From: JAEUPI01 sp046348365
GTDB lineage: Bacteria > Pseudomonadota > Gammaproteobacteria > Burkholderiales > Burkholderiaceae_C
NCBI GenBank assembly: GCA_046348365.1
Contig: JAXMEL010000005.1
Location: forward strand, 124,001-188,000
Direction of reading: 5' to 3'
Length of the DNA: 64,000 bases
Below the pieces are notes generated by a model. It was not told where the DNA came from, did no database searches, and saw only the letters and a program-made list of their open reading frames with translations. Numbering within the stretch: position 1 is the stretch's first letter; each line of letters begins with the position of its first letter. This document shows positions 36,505 through 46,024 of the stretch, piece by piece. The position numbers were made by a program, and so were the translations under genes.

Positions 36505-37203
36505 ATGACACTACCGTCCGACTCGATCTCCAGCGCCTTGTTTCAGCGTTGCTTCAGTTGGCTGCGGCGTTGCTGCGTCGCCGCATCGATCGTGCATGCC
36601 GCGGTCGCCGGCGCGCAGGCGCCCACGCACCCGAACCTCAACGCGCAACTGCTCGTCGCCGCGCGCCAGGCCGACATCCCCGCGGTGCAGCGCGCGCTGC
36701 AGCAGGGCGCGGCGGCCAACTCGCGCAACCGGCTCGGCAAGACGGCGCTGCTGATGGCGGCCGAGAAGGGCCAGGAGCAACTGGCGCGGGTGATGCTCGA
36801 GGCCGGCACCGACCCGAACCTCGCATCGCTCGAAGGCGTGACGCCGCTGATGGCGGCGAGCTACGGCGGCCACGCGGCGCTGGTGCGGCGGCTGCTGGCG
36901 GCCGGCGCCAGCCTCGAGCCGGCCGATCGCATGCACAAGACGGCGCTGCTGTACGCGGTGGCGCAAGGGCATGCCGATGCGGCTGCCGCGCTGCTCGATC
37001 GCGGCCCCGATGTCAACGCCGCCTACGAGCACCAGCTCACCGCGCTGATGTGGGCGGCCGGGCAGGGCCATGCCGGAGTCACGCAACTGCTGCTGGCGCG
37101 CGGTGCGCGCGCGGAACTGCGCGACGACCGCGGCCTCACCGCGCTCGACATGGCGCGCCAGGGCGGCCACGCCGAGGTGGTGAAGCTGCTGCAGCCGCGT
37201 TGA
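36505..37203 (+). CDS. Exported ankyrin-repeat protein
   Basis: A 232-residue protein with an N-terminal hydrophobic signal-like segment (about residues 17-37, ending AVAGAQA). Five ankyrin repeats follow, for example NSRNRLGKTALLMAAEKGQ and DDRGLTALDMARQGGHAEVV. Ankyrin repeats mediate protein contacts, and exported versions are known near periplasmic redox enzymes, such as AnkB beside catalase in Pseudomonas. Its divergent position with PQQ dehydrogenase 1 suggests a helper role in the periplasm. The ATG at 36505 begins before the signal segment; other starts upstream are possible. Partner unknown. Confidence 0.75.
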   Translation: MTLPSDSISSALFQRCFSWLRRCCVAASIVHAAVAGAQAPTHPNLNAQLLVAARQADIPAVQRALQQGAAANSRNRLGKTALLMAAEKGQEQLARVMLEAGTDPNLASLEGVTPLMAASYGGHAALVRRLLAAGASLEPADRMHKTALLYAVAQGHADAAAALLDRGPDVNAAYEHQLTALMWAAGQGHAGVTQLLLARGARAELRDDRGLTALDMARQGGHAEVVKLLQPR

Positions 37204-37225
37204 GCGCGGTGCGCGCCCGCGTGCT

Positions 37226-38218
37226 TCAGCCGCTCTTCGCCAGCCCCAACCGCTCGACCACGCGGCGTTCGGCCTGGTAGGTCTCGCGCATCACCTGGCC
37301 GTAGTCTTCCGGGCCCAGGTAGGCCAGCTCCTGGTCGTACTTGGCGAGTTCGCCGATGTGCAGCGGATCGTGCATCGCGGCCTTGAAGGCCGCATGCAGC
37401 GTCTGCACCACCGCGCCCGGCAGCCCGCGCGGACCGGCCAGGCCGTAGGGCGACGTGGCCACGATGCCGTGGCCCAGCTCCTTGAGCGTCGGCACGTTCG
37501 GCCAGCGCTTCGTGCGCTGCTCGCCGAAGGTGACCAGCAGCCGCAGCCGGCCACCGTCGACGAAGGGCGCGAAGCCGTTGGAATTCACGCCCACCATCAC
37601 CTGGCCCGACGACACCGCGACCATCTGCTCGGCCGTGCCCTTGTACGGCACGTGCACGTACTCGATGCGCCGCCGGCCGAGCAGCTCGTCCATCACCAGG
37701 TGCGGCGTGGTGCCGACGCCGTTGGTGGCGATCGTCAGCCGGCCGGGGTTCTTTTCGCCCCAGGCGAGCAGATCGTCGAGGCTCGCCAACGCGCTGTCGG
37801 CCGGCACCACGATGCCGAAGGTGACGCCGCTGACCTGGATGATCGGCGTGGTGTCGCGGATCGGATCCCAGGCCAGCTTCTGCACCCACGGCGCGCGGAA
37901 CACCGGCTGCGGCATCTGCGCGATGGTGTAGCCGTCGGGCGCCGCCTTCTGCAACACGGGCATCGCCAGCGTGCCGCCGGCGCCGCCGCGGTTCTCGATG
38001 ATGACTTTCTGGCCCAGGATGCCCGCGGCCAGCTCGGCCAGCACGCGCAGCGACAGGTCGGTGGCGCCGCCGGCGGCCCACGGCACCCACAGCGTGATCG
38101 GCCGTGAGGGAAACGACACCGGCGCCTGCGCCATCGCGGCGCCGAAGGCCGGGCCGAAGGCACACGACGACAGCCAGGCCAGGGTACGGCGGCGGTTGCA
38201 GGCGGGGCGATGGGTCAT
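37226..38218 (-). CDS. Bug/TctC family periplasmic binding protein
   Basis: A 330-residue exported protein with an N-terminal signal (RRRTLAWLSSCAFGPAFGAAMAQA). It has TctC/Bug signatures: SRPITLWVPWAAGGATDLSLRVLAE, GQKVIIENRGGAGGTLAM, and YVHVPYKGTAEQMVAVSSGQV. These proteins bind small carboxylates, and the family is hugely expanded in Burkholderiales, often without transporter genes, as here. It converges on the ankyrin gene and lies 24 bases downstream of the ExbD-like gene. Ligand unknown; possibly read through from the ABC/ExbBD operon. Confidence 0.88.
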   Translation of the reverse strand: MTHRPACNRRRTLAWLSSCAFGPAFGAAMAQAPVSFPSRPITLWVPWAAGGATDLSLRVLAELAAGILGQKVIIENRGGAGGTLAMPVLQKAAPDGYTIAQMPQPVFRAPWVQKLAWDPIRDTTPIIQVSGVTFGIVVPADSALASLDDLLAWGEKNPGRLTIATNGVGTTPHLVMDELLGRRRIEYVHVPYKGTAEQMVAVSSGQVMVGVNSNGFAPFVDGGRLRLLVTFGEQRTKRWPNVPTLKELGHGIVATSPYGLAGPRGLPGAVVQTLHAAFKAAMHDPLHIGELAKYDQELAYLGPEDYGQVMRETYQAERRVVERLGLAKSG

Positions 38219-38242
38219 GTCTGGCGATGGGTGATGTGCGGC

Positions 38243-38848
38243 TCAGGCGGCGCGCACGAGTTTCTTGGGCAGCGTGTTGATCTGGCCGACCGAGCCGTCG
38301 CGCTGCACCGTGAAGCGCACGAGGGTGATCTCGTCGCCCTTGCGTTGCAGCGTGGACTGCCCATAGTAGACCACCTCGGCGCGCGGGTTGATCTTCACGA
38401 CGGCGAGCGTCACCGGCACCGGCTTGTCGTTCTTGCTCTCGTAGTAGTGGGCGTTGACCACGTACTCGCCGGGCGCGATGCCGCGGATCGTCACCACCTC
38501 CTGGTTGAGCGGGTTGACGATCTCGCGCCCGTTGACGGTGATGGTGTCGTTGGCGAGGCCGCGGTCGTCGCGGTCGAGGTGCATCAGCGCCGCCTCGCGC
38601 TGGCGGAACCACACGACGTCGCCGCCCGGCCCCTGCACCCAGGTGTCGATGTCGTTGGGGTCGTGGTCGGGCCACGACAGCGTGATCACGAACTCGGCCT
38701 TGGCCGGGATGTCGCCCGCCTTCAGCGCGCGCGGATTCATCGCCAGCAGCGCGACGATGAAGCAGAACACGAAGGCGATCAACATGTTGAACAACATGTC
38801 GTAGAACGGATCGACCTCGGGCTCGCGATGAAGACGGCGCTGGCGCAT
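38243..38848 (-). CDS. ExbD/MotB-like single-span membrane protein
   Basis: A 201-residue protein with a short basic cytoplasmic start, then one membrane span near residues 18-37 (DPFYDMLFNMLIAFVFCF) and a periplasmic domain of about 160 residues. Acidic residues just before and inside the span (Asp13, Asp17) match the proton-binding layout of ExbD/TolR/MotB proteins. The periplasmic part (ITLSWPDHDPNDIDTWVQGP and YVVNAHYYES) is not a standard peptidoglycan-binding domain and looks like an immunoglobulin-like or carbohydrate-binding fold. It lies ten bases after the ExbB-like gene, with which it should form a channel. Function in this operon is undescribed to my knowledge. Confidence 0.7.
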   Translation of the reverse strand: MRQRRLHREPEVDPFYDMLFNMLIAFVFCFIVALLAMNPRALKAGDIPAKAEFVITLSWPDHDPNDIDTWVQGPGGDVVWFRQREAALMHLDRDDRGLANDTITVNGREIVNPLNQEVVTIRGIAPGEYVVNAHYYESKNDKPVPVTLAVVKINPRAEVVYYGQSTLQRKGDEITLVRFTVQRDGSVGQINTLPKKLVRAA

Positions 38849-38858
38849 GGGGCTGGCC

Positions 38859-39590
38859 TTACTCGCCGCGCGGCTGGATCGTTAGCCCGTGCGCCTGCGC
38901 CTGCGCCACCAGCGCGTCGGCAAAGCGGTCGAGCCGCGTCAGCTGCAGGCCGAGCAGGATGTTGCCCACCAGCCCGACCATGGTGGTCAGCAGCGCGATG
39001 CCGAGGCCCGCGGTCAGGCTCTTGAGCAGCTCCTGCGACTGCGCGGGGTCGAAGTTCTGGATCTGCCCGATCTGCAGCGCCAGCACCGAGAAGCCGATCA
39101 CCTTGCCCAGCAGCCCGAGCTTGAGCTGGATGCCGTTGACCCACCAGGCCGTGGTGTGCGGGCCGTGCGTGTGCTCGAGCAGCAGATCGAGCGGCGCCGC
39201 CTCGTCGCGCGGGCGGGCCGCGAGCGCCTGCCAGTATTGCGCGGCCCAGCCCTCGCGCGGGCCCTGCTCGCGCGCGTGGCGCACCTCGCGCGAGCCGAGC
39301 TCGCGCGCTTGGCGTAGCAGCGCGAGCTGGTGCTGCAGCTCGCGCGAGCGCGCACCTGCCCAGACCGAACCGGCCAGGAAGACCACGATGATCACCAGCG
39401 TCAGGCCGGTCGGGTCCGACGAGATCAGCAGCTTCCACACGCCGTGCAGCCCGAGCAGCCAGGCGCCGAACAGCAGCAGGCCGGCGAGCGTGAACCACTC
39501 GAGCCACAGCGGCTCGCTGAGCGGAGGGTGCAGCGTGGCCGAGGGCGTACTGCTGCGCGCCAGGCGGTCGATCGCGGCAGGCCACTTCAC
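38859..39590 (-). CDS. ExbB/TolQ/MotA-like membrane protein
   Basis: A 243-residue inner-membrane protein with hydrophobic segments near residues 32-50, 56-76, 145-165 and 180-200. The C-terminal part KLGLLGKVIGFSVLALQIGQ and LTAGLGIALLTTMVGLVGNILL is the proton-channel signature shared by MotA, TolQ and ExbB. The GTG start at 39588-39590 overlaps the ABC permease stop (GTGA) and has a strong ribosome site (GAGGAG). It is followed by an ExbD-like gene. The pair could energise an outer-membrane receptor or another periplasmic process using proton flow, in step with the PQQ-associated ABC transporter. Confidence 0.78.
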   Translation of the reverse strand: MKWPAAIDRLARSSTPSATLHPPLSEPLWLEWFTLAGLLLFGAWLLGLHGVWKLLISSDPTGLTLVIIVVFLAGSVWAGARSRELQHQLALLRQARELGSREVRHAREQGPREGWAAQYWQALAARPRDEAAPLDLLLEHTHGPHTTAWWVNGIQLKLGLLGKVIGFSVLALQIGQIQNFDPAQSQELLKSLTAGLGIALLTTMVGLVGNILLGLQLTRLDRFADALVAQAQAHGLTIQPRGE

Positions 39591-40450
39591 GCTGCTCCTC
39601 CTCCGCCACGCTTGGCGAGCGCGCCGAAGCCGCGCTGCGGGTCGTAGCCCCAGCTGGCCAGCGCGAAGCACACGAGCAGCGTGCCGATCACCACCCACGG
39701 CGCGAGGCCCGGGTCCTTGCCGTAGAGCGCGAAACGCAGCCACTCCACCGCATGCGTGAACGGGTTGAACTGCGCGATGCGGTAGACCCACAGCGCGCCC
39801 GACTCCTCCAGCTTCCACAGCGGATAGAGCGCGGTCGACATGAAGTACATCGGGAAGATCACGAAGTTCATCGTGCCCGCGAAATTCTCCAGCTGCTTGA
39901 TGTGCACCGACAGCAGCAGCCCCAGCGCGCCGAGCATCAGCGCGTCGCACACCGCGGCGAGCAGCACCATCGGCGTTTGCGCTCCGAGCACCGGCAGCGC
40001 GGTGCCGAGCAGCGCCGCCACGATCACGAACGCCGCCGCCTGCGCGAGCGACAGCACGGCCGTGGCCGTGAGCTTGGCCAGCAGGATCCACGGCCGCGGC
40101 AGCGGGGCGGTGAGCAGCAGGCGCATCAGGCCCATCTCGCGGTCGTACACCATCGCCAGGCTCGACTGCATGCCGTTGAACAGCAGCACCATGCCCACCA
40201 GCCCCGGCGCGATGTACACGTCGTACGGGATGTAGGTGTCGTAGGGCTCGACGATGGCCACGCCGAACACGTTGCGAAAGCCGGCGGCGAACACCGCCAG
40301 CCACAGCAGCGGCCGCACCAGCGCGCTGACCAGCCGGCCGTACTGACGGCTGAACTTCAGCAGCTCGCGCGCGACGATCGCGCGTAGCGCCTGCAGCGCG
40401 TGCGCAGCGCCGCGGCGGCGCGCGATCGCCTCGCCGCCGGGCGGCGTCAC
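39587..40450 (-). CDS. PQQ-associated ABC transporter permease (PedC/LutF-like)
   Basis: A 287-residue ABC-2-type permease with about six membrane segments. It includes LLFNGMQSSLAMVYDREMGLMRLLLTAPLPRPWILLAKL, the cytoplasmic loop typical of this class. It matches the permease found in PQQ-linked alcohol gene clusters (PedC; LutF of methylotrophs). Homologous systems are implicated in lanthanide uptake or in quinoprotein assembly. The GTG at 40448-40450 overlaps the binding-protein stop (GTGA) and follows GAGG. A longer GTG start at 40465 is also in frame. Its own stop overlaps the ExbB-like gene. Confidence 0.85.
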   Translation of the reverse strand: MTPPGGEAIARRRGAAHALQALRAIVARELLKFSRQYGRLVSALVRPLLWLAVFAAGFRNVFGVAIVEPYDTYIPYDVYIAPGLVGMVLLFNGMQSSLAMVYDREMGLMRLLLTAPLPRPWILLAKLTATAVLSLAQAAAFVIVAALLGTALPVLGAQTPMVLLAAVCDALMLGALGLLLSVHIKQLENFAGTMNFVIFPMYFMSTALYPLWKLEESGALWVYRIAQFNPFTHAVEWLRFALYGKDPGLAPWVVIGTLLVCFALASWGYDPQRGFGALAKRGGGGAA

Positions 40451-41607
40451 GGCCTCGACTTGCACAGCTTCTCCGGCGCGTCGGCGCCCAGCGTGTCGAG
40501 CGTGTTCTTCGGGTGCAGCACGCCGTCGGCCGGCGCCAGCGCGACCACGCCCTGGCCGTCGGTGAGCAGCAGCGGCTGGCGCAGCTGGCCGTCCCAGGCG
40601 CGGAAGCTCATGTTCACGCCCTTGGAGCCGTCGAGATCGGCCGCCTCCAACGCCTTGGCGAAGGCCGCCGCGTTGCCCTTGGGCGCGGCCACCGCCGCGG
40701 CCACCAGTGCCTTGCCCGCCATCCACGCCGCCCAGTCGTGCGCCGTCATCGGCCGCGCGGCGGCCTTGGCGAATCGCCGCGACACCTGCGGCGCACCGAA
40801 GCGTTCGAACTGCGCGTGCCAGGCCACGGCAGCCAGGCCGGCATCGCCCACCACCGGCCGCGGCAGCGCGGTGCGGTAGGGCAGGCCGCGCGCGAACTCG
40901 CCGTCGCTGTCGACCACCCACACCACGTCGTACGCACCACCGGCCGCGCTCGTCAGCAGCGCCGGGTTCGCCAGATCGCGCTCGCGCGGGTCGGCCGACA
41001 GCTTGAACGGCTTGCGCGCGACCAGCTTCAGCGCATAGCGCTGGATCGCGGCCTGCGCCACCGCGCCGCGCTCGGCGTCGGCGGCACGCGGGCCCACCAG
41101 CAGCAGCACCTGGCTCCAGCGCCGCGCGGAGAGCATCTGCGCCAGCGCGTCGGCGCGCATGCGTTCGCTCGGCAGCAGGTGCAGCACGCGCGCGCGGCAG
41201 TCCTTCTCGCGCAATCGATCGGCGGCTTCGCCGACATCGAGCACCGGCAGCGCTGCGGCGTCGGCGGCGGCGAGCAGCAGCTCGGGCGGCAGGTCGGCGA
41301 CGAGCGCGACATGGCCGGCCTTGAGCGCCTTGGCCGCCGCGTCGCGCGCCGCGGCGGCGTCGGCGACCTCGACGCGCTGCACCGCGAGCGCGGTGCCCGC
41401 GGCGTCGAGCTCGAACTGCGCGTCGTCGAGTGCCACGGCGAGCGCGTCGCCTGCCGGCCCGCCGGGGTGGCCGAGGTAGGCGCGCTCGACGCGGTCGCGC
41501 GCCAGGCGCGCGTCGTCGGCGCGCACCAGCAGCGTGACCTGATGCGTGAGCGCCTGCGCCGGCGCGGCCGCCAGCGCCAGCACGCACAACGCGGCGCGCA
41601 AGGTCAT
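40447..41607 (-). CDS. PQQ-associated ABC transporter periplasmic binding protein (LutA-like)
   Basis: A 386-residue exported protein (signal MTLRAALCVLALAAAPAQA) of the branched-chain-amino-acid-binding-like fold, as in the binding subunit found with PQQ alcohol dehydrogenases. Recognisable parts are VADLPPELLLAAADAAALPVLD, DLDGSKGVNMSFRAWDGQLRQP and the C-terminal LHPKNTLDTLGADAPEKLC. Homologues (LutA, PedA1) were linked to lanthanide-dependent growth. The true ligand could be a lanthanide chelate or an alcohol-derived acid. Start ATG 41605-41607 overlaps the propeller gene stop (ATGA). Confidence 0.85.
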   Translation of the reverse strand: MTLRAALCVLALAAAPAQALTHQVTLLVRADDARLARDRVERAYLGHPGGPAGDALAVALDDAQFELDAAGTALAVQRVEVADAAAARDAAAKALKAGHVALVADLPPELLLAAADAAALPVLDVGEAADRLREKDCRARVLHLLPSERMRADALAQMLSARRWSQVLLLVGPRAADAERGAVAQAAIQRYALKLVARKPFKLSADPRERDLANPALLTSAAGGAYDVVWVVDSDGEFARGLPYRTALPRPVVGDAGLAAVAWHAQFERFGAPQVSRRFAKAAARPMTAHDWAAWMAGKALVAAAVAAPKGNAAAFAKALEAADLDGSKGVNMSFRAWDGQLRQPLLLTDGQGVVALAPADGVLHPKNTLDTLGADAPEKLCKSRP

Positions 41608-42565
41608 TCGACGATGAGCGCCATGTACGGCACGCGGCCCACCGGCACCGTCTTCAAGGCCTTGGCGGCGGCGACATCGATGATCGTCAGGTCGTCGCTG
41701 AGGCCGTTGCACACCAGCAGCCGCGATTCGGCCTTGTCGAGCGCCACGTGCCAGGCGCGCTTGCCGACCAGCACGGTGTCGGTCAGCTTGCGCGAGGCCA
41801 CGTCGACGAAGGCCACGTGGTTGGCGCGGCCGAGCGCGACGAAGGCGCGCTTGCCGTCGCGCGTCATCGCGATGCCCACCGGCGTGACGTCGGCCTCGCG
41901 CACGCCCTTGACCGGCAGCGCGATGGTGTCGATCACCGCATAGTCCTTGGTCGACAGCACGGTGACGCTGGCGCCGAGCTCGTTGGTGACCCACAGCTGC
42001 GCGCCGTCGGGCGTCAGCGCGAAGCGGCGCGGCCTCTTTCCCACCTTGACGTTGTGCGTCACCTTGCCGCTGGCGGCGTCGATCACGTGCACGAGGTTGG
42101 CGACCTCGGAGGTGACCCACACCGTCTTGCCGTCGGGCGAGACCTTGACGCCCTCGGGCTCCTTGCCGACCTTCACGGAGCGCAGCTTCTTGCCGCTGGC
42201 CACGTCGATCATCGACAGCTCGGCTTCGTCCTCGTTGGAGACGTACAGCGTCTTGCCGTCGGGCGAGAGGTCGAACGCCTCGGGGTCGTCGCCCAGCGGC
42301 AGCCTGCGCACCGACTTGCGCGTGGCCAGATCGATCACGTCGGCGGCGTTGGACTCGCCGCAGGCCACCAGCATCTGCTTGCCGTCGGGCGACAGTTGCA
42401 GGTGGCGCGGCCGCTTGCAGGTGGGCACCGTGCCGGTCACCGCCATCGTCTTCAGATCGACGATCGCCAGCGCATGGTCCTTCTCGCTCGACACGTAGGC
42501 CACGCCCTGCGCCTGCGCGGCCCAGGCGGCCGCGGCGAGCAGCGTGGCGAAGATCGTTCGTTTGC

Positions 42566-42569
<4 letters not shown>
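41604..42569 (-). CDS. PQQ-associated YVTN beta-propeller protein
   Basis: A 321-residue exported protein (signal ending AWAAQA) made of about seven YVTN-type repeats, for example LSPDGKTLYVSNEDEAELSMIDVASGKKL and VSPDGKTVWVTSEVANLVHVIDAASGK. This is the propeller family that travels with PQQ-ADH-linked ABC transporters (equivalent to PedA2/LutB). Possible roles are periplasmic metal delivery or scaffold. It overlaps genes at both ends (ATGA with the ATPase upstream and with the binding protein downstream), so it is part of one translationally coupled operon. Confidence 0.87.
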
Positions 42570-43324
<755 letters not shown>

Positions 43325-43352
43325 CGGGCAGCGTTATAGCCAAGGCGGCTCG

Positions 43353-43370
43353 GCGCCGCCTAGGCGGCGC
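43353..43370. promoter_or_regulatory. 18-base perfect palindrome upstream of the ABC operon
   Basis: GCGCCGCCTAGGCGGCGC, self-complementary throughout, between the AcoR-like gene stop (43392) and the ABC ATPase start (43324). It could be an operator for the ABC operon or a weak hairpin terminating the regulator transcript; there is no T-run to settle it. Confidence 0.4.
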
Positions 43371-43391
43371 TTACCCGTAGGAGGGGATCGT

Positions 43392-45299
43392 TCAACGCCG
43401 GTCGTTCCAGCGCAGCTTGCGGTAGATGGTGTTGCGGCTGATGCCCAGCCGCTTGGAGGCGAGCGAGATGTTGCCGCCGACGGCCTCCACCGCCTGCCGG
43501 ATCAACGCCACCTCCATGTCCTCGAGCGATTGCCGCGGCGCCGGCGCGGGCGCGGCCGCGGCGTCGCTGTCCTCGACGAAATCGTCCGGCAGATGCCTGC
43601 GCTCGATCACCGGCGCCCCGGCCGACAGCACGAGCGCGGCGCGCATCACGTTGGCCAGCTGGCGCACGTTGCCGGGCCAGCGGTGGTGTTCGATCAGCGC
43701 CTGCACATCGGGCGCGATGTCGCGCACCTCGGCGCCGGCCAGGCTGCGCGCGAGCGTCACGCGGTCGCCGCGCTCGCGCAGCGGCGGCACGCGCAGCGTG
43801 AGGCCGTTGAGCCGGTACGACAGGTCCTCGCGCATGCGGCCGGCGTCGACCAGGCTGCGCAGCGACTCGCGCGTGGCGCATACCAGCGTGGCCGGCCGTG
43901 CCTGGGCCGCGAGCGCGTCGAGCCATTGCAGCAGATGGGCCTGCGCCTGCGGCGCCAGCTCGGCCGGCTCGACCAGGAACACCGTGCGCGAGCGGTCGTC
44001 GCCCGGCGCGCCGCGCCAGGCGGCGTCGATGTCGGCCGGCGTGGCCGTGCGGCCGGTGAGCACGCGAAACGCGCCCAGCGGACGCACGGCCTCGTGCGCC
44101 GCGCGCGCGAGCCACTGCTTGCCGCTGCCCGTCTCGCCGTGCAGCACCACGCACAGGCCATGCTCGAGCGCGCGCTGCAGCCGCTCGAGCACCTGGGCGG
44201 TCGCGGCGTCGTCCACGGTGACCGGCCCGCGCGGCGCGGCCGGCGCAGGCTCGCTCGCGGCCGGCGCGCCGAGCAGCGCGTCGAAGGTCGCTGCGCGCAG
44301 CGGCTCGCGCGCGTGCGCGCCGTTGGGCACCTGCGCCGCCACGGCCTCGGCCAGGCTCGTCCACACCGGCCAGTCGAAGCGCGCGTGCAGGTACAGCGCC
44401 TGGCCGCCGTGGTGCAGCGCCAGCGGCGTTGCCAGCGGCGTGCGGAAGCGGTCGACCAGCGCGCCGACGCTGACGCCGAACAGCGACTCCAGCGTCTGCA
44501 TGCGCAGCGCGGCGCCGCTGACGCCGAGCTGCTCGAGCGCGCCGCGATTGGCACCGACGATGCGCCCGTCGGGCCTGACGGCGATGATGCCCTCCATCAG
44601 CGTGCCGATGAAGTCCACGCGGTGGTGGAAGTGCAGGCGCATCACGCTGCGGTAGTCGTCGGAGAGCCAGTGGTTCTCGATCATGCGCGCCGACATCTTC
44701 ACCAGCGCCATCGTGTGCTGGTGGTAGCTGCGGTGGTCGCCCGAGACGTCGAGCACGCCGAGGATGTTGCCGCGCGGGTCGAGGATCGGCGCGGCCGAGC
44801 AGGTGAGGAAGTGGTTGGCGTGGAAGAAGTGCTCATCGGCATGCACGAGCGTGGGTTTCTCCTCCATCAGCGCGGTGCCGACCGCGTTGGTGCCCTTCTG
44901 CGCCTCCGACCACACCGCGCCGGGCTTCAACGCCACCTTGGCCGCGCGGTCGAGGAAGTCGTCGTCGCCGATGGCGTGCACGATGGTGCCGGTGGCGTCG
45001 GTGAGCACGACCATGCTGTGCGTGTTGACGATCTGGTCGTACAGCAGCTCCATCACCGGCGCCGCGTGCTGGTGCAGGCGCAGGTTGCGGTCGCGGGCCA
45101 CGGCGAGGTCGGGGCCGCCGAGAAGGCCGAGGTCGGGCCGCTCGATGCGCGACAGCCCGAGCGCGGCGCAGCGCAGGTGCGATTCGTCGATCGCGCTGAC
45201 GTGCGTCGGGTCCAGGTTCAGGCTGGCGGCGATGGGCCGGTCGTGAGCGGCCTCGCGGCGCCCGGCGCGGCTGCGGCCCTGTGCGAAGGCGTGCGGCAT
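43392..45299 (-). CDS. AcoR-like regulator with degenerate AAA+ domain
   Basis: A 635-residue regulator of the acetoin-regulator (AcoR) type. It has an N-terminal GAF-like sensor (SMVVLTDATGTIVHAIGDDDFL, GTNAVGTALMEEKP), a PAS-like region around DFIGTLMEGIIAVRPDGRIVGANR, an AAA+ domain with Walker A GETGSGK (Lys394), and a C-terminal Fis helix-turn-helix (GGNISLASKRLGISRNTIYRKL). The sigma-54 contact loop GAFTGA and its flanking sequence are absent, and the Walker B position reads VFLVEPAEL instead of LFLDE. It therefore probably cannot open sigma-54 promoters. Ribosome site AGGAG supports the ATG at 45297-45299. Located just upstream of the ABC operon, which it may control. Confidence 0.85.
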   Translation of the reverse strand: MPHAFAQGRSRAGRREAAHDRPIAASLNLDPTHVSAIDESHLRCAALGLSRIERPDLGLLGGPDLAVARDRNLRLHQHAAPVMELLYDQIVNTHSMVVLTDATGTIVHAIGDDDFLDRAAKVALKPGAVWSEAQKGTNAVGTALMEEKPTLVHADEHFFHANHFLTCSAAPILDPRGNILGVLDVSGDHRSYHQHTMALVKMSARMIENHWLSDDYRSVMRLHFHHRVDFIGTLMEGIIAVRPDGRIVGANRGALEQLGVSGAALRMQTLESLFGVSVGALVDRFRTPLATPLALHHGGQALYLHARFDWPVWTSLAEAVAAQVPNGAHAREPLRAATFDALLGAPAASEPAPAAPRGPVTVDDAATAQVLERLQRALEHGLCVVLHGETGSGKQWLARAAHEAVRPLGAFRVLTGRTATPADIDAAWRGAPGDDRSRTVFLVEPAELAPQAQAHLLQWLDALAAQARPATLVCATRESLRSLVDAGRMREDLSYRLNGLTLRVPPLRERGDRVTLARSLAGAEVRDIAPDVQALIEHHRWPGNVRQLANVMRAALVLSAGAPVIERRHLPDDFVEDSDAAAAPAPAPRQSLEDMEVALIRQAVEAVGGNISLASKRLGISRNTIYRKLRWNDRR

Positions 45300-45522
45300 C
45301 GCTTGTCTCCTGATCGTGTCGTGTGCGTCAGGGCCGGTTCGTGCCTGCGCAGGCGCTGCGTCGCGGCGATGTCGCCCGCAGCGGTGGTTGCATGCACTTT
45401 AGCGCAGCCGCCCGCGTCGCGCCGAGCGGCTGTCACAAAGTGGAGCAGCTGCGCCGGGCGCACGCGCGGGCAAATCGGGAGAAGCCGGCCGAGGCGGGCC
45501 GACCAGAATCGCGCCGGCAACC

Positions 45523-46023
45523 ATGACGCTCTCGCTGATCCTCGCCTATGCGCTGGTGCTGGCCCTGCTGGCCTGCGCACTGCTGTGGTCGCGCTGGCCG
45601 GCCTGGCTCAAGGGCCTGCTGGCGCTCGGCGTGACGGTGCTGTACTTCCACGGCCATGCGGTGGTGCATGCCATCTGGGGCATCCCGAGCACCGACGCGC
45701 TGCCCGCGCGCTACCTGCTGCTGGCCGGCGTGGTGGAGGAGCCCGGGCCGCGCCATTCCGGCGCGGTGTATCTGTGGGTCAGCGAGCTGCGCGAGGGGCA
45801 GGCCGCGCTCGAGCCGCGCAGCTACAAGGTGCCGTACACGAAGGAGTTCCACGCCCAGGTGGAGAGCAGTCTCAAGCGCGGCCGCGACGGCATCGCGCAG
45901 ATGGGCACGGCCGAGCCCAAGGGCGACAAGCCCGGCGCCGGATGGCTGGGCCTCAAGCCCGGCAACGACGAGCAGGAACTGAACCTCAGGGACCTGCCGG
46001 TGCCTCAGCTGCCGGAGAAGTGA
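45523..46023 (+). CDS. Small membrane-anchored protein of unknown function
   Basis: A 166-residue protein with two hydrophobic segments at the N-terminus (residues 3-20 and 29-48), then a soluble domain containing SGAVYLWVSELREGQAALEPRSYKVPYTKEFH. I do not recognise a named family. It resembles small proteins encoded beside PQQ alcohol dehydrogenase genes. It is divergent from the AcoR-like gene and two bases before the lipoprotein gene, so the two are cotranscribed and probably lead into PQQ dehydrogenase 2. The 222-base gap upstream holds only GC-rich sequence with an imperfect repeat, TGTCACAAAGTGG. Confidence 0.65.
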   Translation: MTLSLILAYALVLALLACALLWSRWPAWLKGLLALGVTVLYFHGHAVVHAIWGIPSTDALPARYLLLAGVVEEPGPRHSGAVYLWVSELREGQAALEPRSYKVPYTKEFHAQVESSLKRGRDGIAQMGTAEPKGDKPGAGWLGLKPGNDEQELNLRDLPVPQLPEK

Positions 46024-46024
46024 C

